Below are positions 6,973 through 13,785 of a stretch of DNA of 14,305 nt, in pieces. Each line of letters starts with the position of its first letter. The first letter of the stretch is position 1. The position numbers and the translations under genes were made by a program. The notes under the pieces are model-generated. The model ran no database searches. It worked only from the letters and a program-made list of their open reading frames with translations, and was not told the origin of the DNA. Origin of the DNA: SIG440 sp045532055 (lineage in GTDB: Bacteria; Bacillota; Clostridia; Monoglobales; Monoglobaceae); assembly GCA_045532055.1 (NCBI GenBank), contig JAZSFF010000047.1, positions 1 through 14,305 on the forward strand, written 5' to 3'.

Positions 6973-7686
6973 ATGACTAACGAAAAAATTCAAAATTCAT
7001 ATATTTATGGATTGGGCAAGGGATTGCCTATTGCTTTGGGATATTTGTCTGTTTCTTTTGGGTTTGGGATAACCGCTGTGGGAATGGGAATAAACCCAAT
7101 AGGGACAATACTTATTTCTCTGACCAACCTTACATCTGCAGGACAGGTGGCGGGAATAGGGATTATAGCTGCCTGCGGAACAGTGATTGAGATGATTCTG
7201 GCACAGCTTATTATAAATATGAGGTATTGTCTTATGGGACTTGCCCTTACTCAAAAACTGGACGGCAGTTTTACAACACTTCACAGGATGATTACATCTT
7301 TTGCCATAACAGATGAGGTGTTTGCTGTGGCTGCTGCGGAACGGGGTCTTATTGGCAGACGGTTTATGTATGGTCTTATAACGCTGCCCCCTGTTGGTTG
7401 GACACTTGGCACAGCTCTTGGTGCTTATGCAGGGCAGATACTTCCCCAAAGTGTGTGTGCCGCATTGGGTCTTGCAATCTACAGTATGTTTGTGGCAATA
7501 ATTGTTCCTCCTGCAAAGGGGGACAAGGGTGTCCTCTGGGCGGTATTGATTTCTGCGGCAATGAGCTGTGGGTTTTATTATATTCCGTTGTTTGATGGAG
7601 TTACACAGGGTTTTTCAATCATTATTTGTGCAGTTTTGGCATCGGGAATAATGGCATATATTGCCCCCAAGGACGTTGAAGATTAG
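6973..7686 (+). CDS. azlC: AzlC, large subunit of a branched-chain amino acid exporter
   Basis: AzlC and AzlD together export branched-chain amino acids and analogues such as 4-azaleucine across the cytoplasmic membrane. The protein (237 residues from the ATG at 6973) opens with the family's conserved G-L-P-I-A-L-G-Y-x-S-V-S-F-G-F-G segment. It continues with a second conserved stretch (TSAGQVAGIGII) and the block MRYCLMGLALTQKL, then several further hydrophobic helices, consistent with the usual LIV-E family topology. A GTG at 6964 would add three residues; neither start has a strong RBS (GGGTG lies 6 bases before the ATG), so I chose the ATG. azlD follows after 12 bases. The length is normal and nothing appears broken. 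Confidence 0.92.
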   Translation: MTNEKIQNSYIYGLGKGLPIALGYLSVSFGFGITAVGMGINPIGTILISLTNLTSAGQVAGIGIIAACGTVIEMILAQLIINMRYCLMGLALTQKLDGSFTTLHRMITSFAITDEVFAVAAAERGLIGRRFMYGLITLPPVGWTLGTALGAYAGQILPQSVCAALGLAIYSMFVAIIVPPAKGDKGVLWAVLISAAMSCGFYYIPLFDGVTQGFSIIICAVLASGIMAYIAPKDVED

Positions 7687-7698
7687 GAGTTTGGTTGT

Positions 7699-8001
7699 AT
7701 GACGAAAGAGTTTTTTATATACCTTGCTGCGATGGCGTTGGTTACGTATGCTATAAGGATGATACCTTTCACTGCTATGCGCAGCAAGATTAAATCAAAG
7801 TTTATAAGGGATTTTCTGTTCTATGTGCCATATTCGGTGCTGGGAGCAATGACCTTCCCGTATATTTTGTATTCCACAGGCAACCTGACGACATCTGCCA
7901 TTGGGACAGGGGTAGCTTTTGTGCTGGCATACAGAGGTTGTTCTCTGCTGACCGTTGCGATTTGTGCGTGTGTTGCGGCATTTGTTGCGGGACTTTTTTG
8001 A
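7699..8001 (+). CDS. azlD: AzlD, small subunit of the branched-chain amino acid exporter
   Basis: This 100-residue, highly hydrophobic protein has the AzlD hallmarks: an N-terminal helix followed by TYAIRMIPF, then FLFYVPYSVLGAMTFPYIL, and two more helices (GTGVAFVLAYRGCSLLTVAICACVAAFV). It pairs with AzlC to make the working exporter. AGGAG at 7685-7689, overlapping the azlC stop, is nine bases before the ATG at 7699, so the two are co-translated. A strong terminator follows, so azlCD forms a two-gene operon. Size and composition are typical for the family. Confidence 0.92.
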   Translation: MTKEFFIYLAAMALVTYAIRMIPFTAMRSKIKSKFIRDFLFYVPYSVLGAMTFPYILYSTGNLTTSAIGTGVAFVLAYRGCSLLTVAICACVAAFVAGLF

Positions 8002-8027
8002 TAGAAAGAGTTGTTATAGTGTATATT

Positions 8028-8058
8028 CAAAGCGGACAGCAAGGCTGTCCGCTTTTTG
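8028..8058 (+). terminator. Intrinsic terminator after azlD
   Basis: AAAGCGGACAGC (8029-8040), an AAG loop and GCTGTCCGCTTT (8044-8055) form a 12-bp stem that runs into a T5 tract. It sits 27 bases after the azlD stop and just before the zur promoter, separating the two operons. Confidence 0.92.
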
Positions 8059-8069
8059 ATAAAAAAACC

Positions 8070-8098
8070 TTGACAGCATCAGGTTTTGAATATATAAT
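8070..8098 (+). promoter_or_regulatory. Consensus sigma-A promoter of the zinc-uptake operon
   Basis: TTGACA (8070-8075) and TATAAT (8093-8098) match consensus at both boxes with the ideal 17-base spacer. The palindromic operator begins at the next base, so an unrepressed promoter would be very strong, consistent with tight control by a repressor. Confidence 0.92.
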
Positions 8099-8126
8099 AA
8101 TTTGAGAATTATTCTCAAATTTGAGA
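8099..8126 (+). promoter_or_regulatory. Fur-family (probably Zur) operator: perfect palindrome plus overlapping second palindrome
   Basis: A perfect 23-bp inverted repeat (8099-8121) is built from AATTTGAGAAT, a central T, and ATTCTCAAATT. Its core TGAGAAT-T-ATTCTCA has the 7-1-7 layout of Fur/Zur/PerR boxes but differs from the Bacillus subtilis Fur (TGATAAT), Zur (TCGTAAT) and PerR (TTATAAT) half-sites. A second perfect palindrome, TCTCAAATTTGAGA (8113-8126), reuses the right half. The site abuts the -10 and covers the transcription start, so binding would block initiation. The neighbouring regulator and zinc transporter point to Zur. Confidence 0.85.
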
Positions 8127-8136
8127 GGGTGAAATT

Positions 8137-8565
8137 ATGGCATCTTATCAGACAATACAGAAAAAAAGATTAACTGAATTTATGACAAAGAATTATGAAA
8201 GATCATTTTCTGTTGAAGAATTGACTGAGGAAATGGAAAGAGAATACTCCAAGGCATTCGCTCCGGGAAAGAGTACTATATACAGGCTAATTCAAAAAAT
8301 GACAGATGAGGGTTTGGTGAAAAGGCTGATTGGAGAACATAGCAGAAAGTTTACCTATCAGATTGCTGCAGGGGAGCATTGTGCATACCATCTTCATATG
8401 AAGTGTACTGACTGTGGCAGGCTTTTGCATATGGATGATAATGAATCTCTAAAAATAATGGAAGAAATTTTTAAGAAAAACAAATTTAAAATTGATGAGA
8501 GACAAACGGTGCTTGTGGGTAAATGCGGGGACTGTAAGGATATATATTTTGGGAGGAAAGTTTGA
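8137..8565 (+). CDS. zur: Fur-family metalloregulator, probably zinc-responsive Zur
   Basis: This 142-residue protein is a winged-helix metal-dependent repressor of the Fur family. The DNA-binding half includes FAPGKSTIYRLIQKMTDEGLV (residues 41-61), the family's recognition-helix region. The dimer/metal half has EHCAYHLHMKCTDCGRLLHMD (His81, His85, His87, Cys90/Cys93) and the C-terminal GKCGDC (Cys130/Cys133), giving the two CxxC pairs of the structural zinc site. AGAGGG at 8124-8129 lies seven bases before the ATG. Its stop overlaps the znuA start (TGATG), so regulator and transporter are one unit behind a palindromic operator, and autoregulation is likely. The family cannot be split into Fur, Zur, PerR or Mur by sequence alone. 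The zinc assignment rests on the ZnuA/ZnuC/ZnuB genes that follow; manganese is the main alternative. Confidence 0.85.
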   Translation: MASYQTIQKKRLTEFMTKNYERSFSVEELTEEMEREYSKAFAPGKSTIYRLIQKMTDEGLVKRLIGEHSRKFTYQIAAGEHCAYHLHMKCTDCGRLLHMDDNESLKIMEEIFKKNKFKIDERQTVLVGKCGDCKDIYFGRKV

Positions 8566-9539
8566 TGAAAAAGAAATTGATATTTTTTGTAGCAATTATT
8601 CTGGTTTTGGCGGTGTTTGTATCAGGATGTCAGAAAATTGACAGAAAACAGGAACTTCAACCCTTGGAGAAAAGATTGTCCATTGTCTGCACGGTATTTG
8701 CTGTAAGTGACTGGGTAACACAGGTAATAGGTAATACCACGGGCCGTTTTGAAGTTACTCTTCTTGCCGGGGGTGGCGATGCACATGGCTACCAGCCCAG
8801 TGCGGAGGAAATTGCAAAAATTCATACAGCGGACCTGGTTGTTTATGTTGGTGGAGAATCGGATAAATGGGTTGAGGAGATTGTGAAGAGGGAATCAATC
8901 AACGGACTCAGACTCTTTGATGTGTTGAAGAATGATTTGAAAAACACCGAGCATATTGGCGGAATCAGCGAAGAAAGAAAGGAAAAAAGTCATACAGAAA
9001 ATGAATATGATGAACATATATGGCTGTCATTTAAACTCGCAAAGAAATCCGTAACTGCTATCTGTGAGGAAATATGCAAGATTGATTCTGCCAACCAAAA
9101 AAAATATAGATTGAATACGGAGGCATATCAAAAAGATTTGTCTGTTCTTAATATGGATTATGAACTGACTTTGGGAAGAAAGAAAGATGCTACGGTTATA
9201 TTTGCGGACAGATTTCCCTTTGGATATATGATGGAAGAATATGGAATAAAGTGTTATTCAGCCTTTTCGGGATGCTCATCAGATACGGAGGCAAGTTTTG
9301 AAGTTGTGGCGGCACTTGCCAAAAAAGTGGACGAACTTGGCAAAAGGAACATTGTAGTTCTTGAAACTTCGGATAAAGAATTGGCAAACACCATTATCGA
9401 AAATACAGAGTCTAAAGATGCAAACATATTGGTTATGGATTCATTTCAATCAATAGCAGGTCGTAATCTTGAGGGCAAGTTGGACTATGTTACTTCTATG
9501 TCTATAAATCTTTTAGTGCTTGAGCAGGCAATAAAGTAA
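8565..9539 (+). CDS. znuA: ZnuA-like zinc (or Mn) binding lipoprotein of an ABC importer
   Basis: This cluster A-1 substrate-binding protein captures metal outside the membrane and passes it to ZnuB. The 324-residue precursor starts MKKKLIFF, has a hydrophobic signal segment and a lipobox VSGC (19-22), so Cys22 should be lipidated. Likely metal ligands are His74 in DAHGYQPS, His151 in DEHIWLS and Asp292 in VMDSFQS. At the usual third His position (HxAFxY) this protein has ADRFPFGY, with Asp215. The His-rich loop typical of Gram-negative ZnuA is reduced to a short charged stretch (130-150). The ATG at 8565 is eight bases after GGAGG (8552-8556) and overlaps the zur stop; a TTG at 8562 is less likely. 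Zinc is favoured by the Fur-family context, but specificity is not proven. Confidence 0.9.
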   Translation: MKKKLIFFVAIILVLAVFVSGCQKIDRKQELQPLEKRLSIVCTVFAVSDWVTQVIGNTTGRFEVTLLAGGGDAHGYQPSAEEIAKIHTADLVVYVGGESDKWVEEIVKRESINGLRLFDVLKNDLKNTEHIGGISEERKEKSHTENEYDEHIWLSFKLAKKSVTAICEEICKIDSANQKKYRLNTEAYQKDLSVLNMDYELTLGRKKDATVIFADRFPFGYMMEEYGIKCYSAFSGCSSDTEASFEVVAALAKKVDELGKRNIVVLETSDKELANTIIENTESKDANILVMDSFQSIAGRNLEGKLDYVTSMSINLLVLEQAIK

Positions 9540-9581
9540 AGTAAGCAGGATGTTTTAATATGCAGGGAGGAGGACGAGAGT

Positions 9582-10304
9582 ATGTCACAAATTATGTGCA
9601 ATGATATGACGTTGGGTTATGACGGAAAGGCTGTGGTAGAGAATCTGTCCTTTTCTGTAGAAAAGGGTGACTACCTCTGTATAGTAGGCGAAAACGGTGC
9701 AGGGAAGAGTACTCTTGTTAAGGCACTTCTTAAATTGAAAAAACCCATGAGCGGAGAAGTTGTTATGGATGAAGATGCAGAGAGGAATGGTATAGGATAT
9801 CTCCCACAGCAAACAGAGATACAAAGGGACTTTCCGGCATCTGTGTATGAAATTGTACTTTCGGGTTGTGTAGGAAGACTGGGCAAAAGGCCATTCTTCA
9901 GCGGTCAGCAAAAAAAGATGGCAGTAGAAAATATGAAGAAACTTGGAATAGAAAATTTGGCAAAATGTTGTTACAGGCAGCTTTCTGGCGGTCAGCAACA
10001 AAGAGTTTTATTGGCGAGGGCATTGTGTGCTTCCGAAACAATATTGCTTCTGGATGAGCCTGCAGCAGGACTTGACCCTGTTGCTACCAACGAGATGTAT
10101 TCAATGATTTTTGACCTGAACAAAATTCAAAATATAACAGTTGTGATGGTATCCCATGATATAAAGGCTGCTGTAAAGTATGCCAAGCATATTCTGCATT
10201 TAGGTCACCGCCCTATGTTTTTTGGCAAAACAGAGGACTACATACAAAGTTCTGTGGGCAAAGCCTTTCTTAATCCATTGGGGAAAGGAGACAAAGAACT
10301 GTGA
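9582..10304 (+). CDS. znuC: ZnuC-like ATPase of the zinc ABC importer
   Basis: This 240-residue cytoplasmic ABC ATPase powers metal import through ZnuB. All motifs are present in order: Walker A GENGAGKST (36-44), Q-loop LPQQ (Gln76), signature LSGGQQQRV (134-142), Walker B ILLLDE (154-159), D-loop AGLD and switch His192 (VSHD). Length and the single-domain layout match the metal-type ABC family. GGGAGGAGG at 9565-9573, eight bases before the ATG, is one of the strongest ribosome binding sites in the window. The end overlaps znuB by four bases (GTGA), so the two subunits are translationally coupled. Confidence 0.93.
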   Translation: MSQIMCNDMTLGYDGKAVVENLSFSVEKGDYLCIVGENGAGKSTLVKALLKLKKPMSGEVVMDEDAERNGIGYLPQQTEIQRDFPASVYEIVLSGCVGRLGKRPFFSGQQKKMAVENMKKLGIENLAKCCYRQLSGGQQQRVLLARALCASETILLLDEPAAGLDPVATNEMYSMIFDLNKIQNITVVMVSHDIKAAVKYAKHILHLGHRPMFFGKTEDYIQSSVGKAFLNPLGKGDKEL

Positions 10305-11149
10305 ATGACATAACAAATACACTTTCGTATTATTTTGAATTTCCCTTTGTAAGATATGCACTTGTAGTAGGAGTTTTGGTTGCGTTGTGTTCCGCAATAT
10401 TTGGTGTAATTCTGGTTCTCAAAGGTTTCTCGTTTATCGGGGACGGACTTTCCCATGCAGCATTTGGCGCATTGGCAATGGCTGCTGTGTTGGGCTTTAC
10501 AAATGAACTGGTTGTGGTGCTGCCTGCTACTGCGGTGCTCTCGGTTCTTTTGCTGAAGACAGGACAGAAGACAAAGATAAGAGGCGATGCAGCAGTTGCA
10601 ATGGTGTCGGTGGGTGCATTGGCTATAGGATATCTGCTTTTTAACGCATTCTCTGTATCATCAAACATTGCGGGGGATGTGTGCGGTACGTTGTTTGGTG
10701 CCACATCAATTCTCACATTGTCAAAATTTGACGTATGGCTTTGTGTAATACTGTCAGCATTGGTCTTGTTGATATTTATTCTGTTTTACAACAGAATTTT
10801 TGCAGTTACCTTTGACGAAGATTTTGCAAGTGCTGTGGGCAACCGCTCGGAGTTTTGCAACACCGTCATTGCGGTGATAACTTCGGTGATTATTGTTCTT
10901 GCTATGAACCTTGTAGGTTCGCTGTTGATTTCTGCATTGATTATATTTCCTGCTGTTTCGGCAATGAGAGTGTTCAAAACATTTAAATCGGTGGTAATAT
11001 GTTCTGCAATAGTTTCAGTTGTTTGTGCAGTTGTGGGTATTGTGGGTTCCATTCTTTTGTCGGTACCTGTGGGCCCCAGTATTGTAGCAATCAATATTAT
11101 TTGTTTTATCATATTTTTTGTTGCGGGCAAAATCTTGATTGCGAAATAA
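10301..11149 (+). CDS. znuB: ZnuB-like permease of the zinc ABC importer
   Basis: This 282-residue ABC-3 family membrane protein forms the metal channel. It has about eight hydrophobic segments and the conserved cytoplasmic/TM motif FIGDGLSHAAFGA (His52), plus the typical stretch MNLVGSLLISALIIFPAVSAM near residue 205. The start is GTG at 10301, ten bases after GGGAAAGGAG; the ATG at 10305 is out of frame, so GTG is well supported. It overlaps znuC by four bases. The 57-base gap to the next gene holds no hairpin, so the transcript may continue into the M16 genes. Confidence 0.92.
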   Translation: MNDITNTLSYYFEFPFVRYALVVGVLVALCSAIFGVILVLKGFSFIGDGLSHAAFGALAMAAVLGFTNELVVVLPATAVLSVLLLKTGQKTKIRGDAAVAMVSVGALAIGYLLFNAFSVSSNIAGDVCGTLFGATSILTLSKFDVWLCVILSALVLLIFILFYNRIFAVTFDEDFASAVGNRSEFCNTVIAVITSVIIVLAMNLVGSLLISALIIFPAVSAMRVFKTFKSVVICSAIVSVVCAVVGIVGSILLSVPVGPSIVAINIICFIIFFVAGKILIAK

Positions 11150-11206
11150 TATAGAATGCTTATGGATAAAATACATTAATTGATGATGATAAAAGGAGTG
11201 ACGGAG

Positions 11207-12481
11207 TTGAGAACAGAAAGTTATGAAATTGCAAAGGGTGTAAACCTTAGATTTTTGCAAACCGATAAATTTAAAACAAATGTAATGAGTGTGTATTTCA
11301 GGCTGCCACTTTGTCGTGATACCATAACCAAGGCGGCGCTCATACCAAGAGTGCTTAAGAGAGGGAGCGAGAAGTATCCCACACTGACAAAACTTTCGAG
11401 ACGTGCGGAAGAACTTTACGGGGCAACTATTGGTGCAGATATTGACAAAAGAGGAAATATGGCACTCCTGAGAATTTCAGTACAGTTTGTAAGCGACAGC
11501 TTTATAAATGAAAGTATTATAGGGGATATAACAGACTTGCTTAAGGAATTTGTTTTTTGCCCAGTGGTTAAGGACGAAGGCTTTGACCAAACCTACGTCC
11601 GTCAGGAAAAAGAAAATGCCAAGAACTTTATCCAAGGACTGATAAATGACAAGAAAGCCTATGCGTCGGTAAGATGCAATGAGATAATGTTTGAAGGCGA
11701 CCCATATGGAATTTTTGAATACGGATATGTTGAAGATTTGGAGAAAATTGACGAAAAGAACCTTTATGAATTTTATAAGGAAGCAGTAAACAACGCACAA
11801 GTAGATATTTTTGTCAGCGGAAGTTTTGACAGAAAGCTGATGAAGACACAAGTGGAAAATAGTTTTAAAACTGCATTAGGAGGTCGCAACCTCGCACATT
11901 GTGAAACCAGCCTTGCCGAGTTTGAAGAAAACATCAAGGTAAAGAACGTTACGGAAGAAATGCCTGTATCTCAAAGTAAATTGGTTATGGGCTTTAACTG
12001 CGGAATTAGTCCCATATCCGATGAATATTATGGAGTTGTGCTGTTTTCCTGCATATATGGTGCAAGCCCATTTTCAAAATTATTCAACAATGTGCGTGAA
12101 AAGCTGAGCCTTGCATATTATGTTTTTTCGGCAGCAGACAGACAGAAATCCTGTATGAAAATCAGTGCAGGAATTGAGGCGGAAAAGTTTGACCAGGCGT
12201 ACAACGAAATTATGCTACAGCTTGACAAAATGAAAAAGGGTGATTTCACCGAAGATGAAATCAGCTCAGCAAAGAAATATCTTAAAACCCAGATGGGCAG
12301 CGTAAAAGACAGCCTTGTTGCAACAGAAGACTTTTATATGGGACGACTCTTGTTGGGTATTGACGAGTCGGTTGACGGGTTCTTTGACAAGTTGAGTCAG
12401 GTGACTCGTCAGGACATTATAAATGCGGCAAACAAGATGCAGCTTGACACAATTTATTTCTTAAAGGGGGTTGGCGAGTAA
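11207..12481 (+). CDS. M16 family peptidase-like subunit lacking the zinc site (YmfF-type)
   Basis: This 424-residue protein has the two-domain M16B fold but no HxxEH: the expected region reads AALIPRVLKRGSEKYPT, so it cannot bind catalytic zinc. In the C-terminal half it keeps the R/Y pair, VREKLSLAYY (Arg297 and Tyr304, numbered from the TTG), which in M16 enzymes holds the substrate backbone. It is therefore the likely non-catalytic partner of the next gene, with which it is nearly contiguous (its stop at 12479-12481 touches the next ATG). No signal peptide is seen, so it should act in the cytoplasm. I chose TTG 11207 because AAAAGGAG (11191-11198) is eight bases upstream; ATGs at 11183 and 11186 would add up to eight residues but lie upstream of that RBS. 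The substrate is unknown. It resembles Bacillus YmfF. Confidence 0.88.
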   Translation: MRTESYEIAKGVNLRFLQTDKFKTNVMSVYFRLPLCRDTITKAALIPRVLKRGSEKYPTLTKLSRRAEELYGATIGADIDKRGNMALLRISVQFVSDSFINESIIGDITDLLKEFVFCPVVKDEGFDQTYVRQEKENAKNFIQGLINDKKAYASVRCNEIMFEGDPYGIFEYGYVEDLEKIDEKNLYEFYKEAVNNAQVDIFVSGSFDRKLMKTQVENSFKTALGGRNLAHCETSLAEFEENIKVKNVTEEMPVSQSKLVMGFNCGISPISDEYYGVVLFSCIYGASPFSKLFNNVREKLSLAYYVFSAADRQKSCMKISAGIEAEKFDQAYNEIMLQLDKMKKGDFTEDEISSAKKYLKTQMGSVKDSLVATEDFYMGRLLLGIDESVDGFFDKLSQVTRQDIINAANKMQLDTIYFLKGVGE

Positions 12482-13785
12482 TGAAGTTTGAAAAGACGGA
12501 AAATAAGGCTTTAAATGAAAGTTTCTTATATGGTGTTCACGAAAGCGGACTTCGGGTATATATTATCCCCAAAACAGGATTTTGCAAGTATTATGCAATT
12601 TATGGCACAGAGTACGGCTCGGTTGATGATATTCTCAAAATGCCTGAAACAAAGGAGGAAATAAAGCTCCCTGACGGAATTGCCCATTTTCTTGAGCACA
12701 AGTTGTTTGAAGAAGAAGACGGGGAAAATGCCTTTGATAAATTTGCACTCACTGGGGCAAGCAGCAATGCCTTTACCAGCTTTGATATGACTGCATATCT
12801 TTTTTCTTGCACAGAGAATTTCTATGAAAATCTGGATATATTGCTGGAATTTGTAAACAACCCCTATTTCACAAAGGATAATGTTGCAAAAGAACAGGGA
12901 ATAATCGGTCAGGAAATAAAGATGTACGATGATGACCCTGAATGGCGGTTGTTTTTCAATATGTTGCAGGGGATGTATCACAAAAACCCCGTTAAAACAG
13001 ACATTGCAGGTACAATTGAAAGCATAAGCCACATCACTCCGGAACTTTTGTATAAGTGCTGTGATGCATATTACAATCCATCAAATATGATTCTTGTTCT
13101 GGTGGGAGATATTGATGAAGATAAAGCGGTGGCTTATGTTGACAAACATGTAAAGCCTGAAAAGAATGTAGGCAGAATAGAGAAAAATTATATCAAGGAA
13201 GAACCTACAGTTGCAAAAAAATATGTAAGTCAGAAACTCAGCGTTTCAAAGCCACTGTTCCTGATTGGATTCAAAGAAAAGGAAGTAGGTATATCGGGTG
13301 ATGAACTGAACCTGAAACAGATAAAAACCAAAATCCTTATGGAAATGTTTTTTGGCAAAAGCAGTGAATTTTTCATGAGTCTTTATGATGAGGGACTTAT
13401 TGACGGAAGTTTTGGCAAGGATACCGAGCTTGAGCGGAGTTATGGATTCTCCTCTATAAGCGGCGAGAGTAAAGACCCCAAGGAGGTATATGAGAGAACC
13501 CTTCAATATCTTGAAAAAATCAAGGCTATGCCTATTGATAAAACGGCGGTCGATATTGCAAAGAGAGTTATAATAGGACGGGACTTAAGACGTTTTGACA
13601 GCGTTGAAAGATTGGGCAACGATTTCATAAGGTCATTTATGAACGGTTTTAACCCGCTGGAATACAGTCGGTTGGTCGAAAGTGTAACTATTACAGACCT
13701 TGAAGAAAGACTGAAAGAACACTTTGACGAGGAATGCTGTGTCCTGTCTGTTGTTGAACCGCTGGAGGTAGGAAAAAATGATTAA
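12481..13785 (+). CDS. M16 family zinc peptidase, catalytic subunit (YmfH-type)
   Basis: This 434-residue protein carries the inverted zinc motif His69-Phe-Leu-Glu72-His73 (AHFLEHKLFE). The downstream acids Glu138 and Glu145 (EQGIIGQE) have the seven-residue spacing of the pitrilysin family, Glu145 being the likely third zinc ligand. So it should be an active metallopeptidase. The substrate-binding R/Y pair of the C-terminal half is lost: the equivalent segment reads LYDEGLIDGSF. The complementary losses suggest an obligate heterodimer with the preceding gene. Its ATG shares the last base of the upstream stop (TAATG). No signal peptide is present. Bacillus YmfH is the closest named relative I can recall. 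The role is probably turnover or maturation of a peptide, but no substrate gene is nearby. The lgt start lies inside its last codons. Confidence 0.9.
   Translation: MKFEKTENKALNESFLYGVHESGLRVYIIPKTGFCKYYAIYGTEYGSVDDILKMPETKEEIKLPDGIAHFLEHKLFEEEDGENAFDKFALTGASSNAFTSFDMTAYLFSCTENFYENLDILLEFVNNPYFTKDNVAKEQGIIGQEIKMYDDDPEWRLFFNMLQGMYHKNPVKTDIAGTIESISHITPELLYKCCDAYYNPSNMILVLVGDIDEDKAVAYVDKHVKPEKNVGRIEKNYIKEEPTVAKKYVSQKLSVSKPLFLIGFKEKEVGISGDELNLKQIKTKILMEMFFGKSSEFFMSLYDEGLIDGSFGKDTELERSYGFSSISGESKDPKEVYERTLQYLEKIKAMPIDKTAVDIAKRVIIGRDLRRFDSVERLGNDFIRSFMNGFNPLEYSRLVESVTITDLEERLKEHFDEECCVLSVVEPLEVGKND

Noticed and set aside
6997..7449. 150-codon minus-strand open frame across azlC
   Set aside because: It is antisense to a clear azlC and its translation is His/Lys/Ser-rich without recognisable domains.
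8562..8564. TTG as start of znuA
   Set aside because: It would leave only 5 bases to GGAGG; the ATG at 8565 has ideal spacing and overlaps the zur stop in a standard TGATG.
11150..11206. Separate promoter for the M16 genes
   Set aside because: TTGATT near 11135 and several AT-rich hexamers occur, but no pair has both acceptable matches and a 16-18 base spacer.
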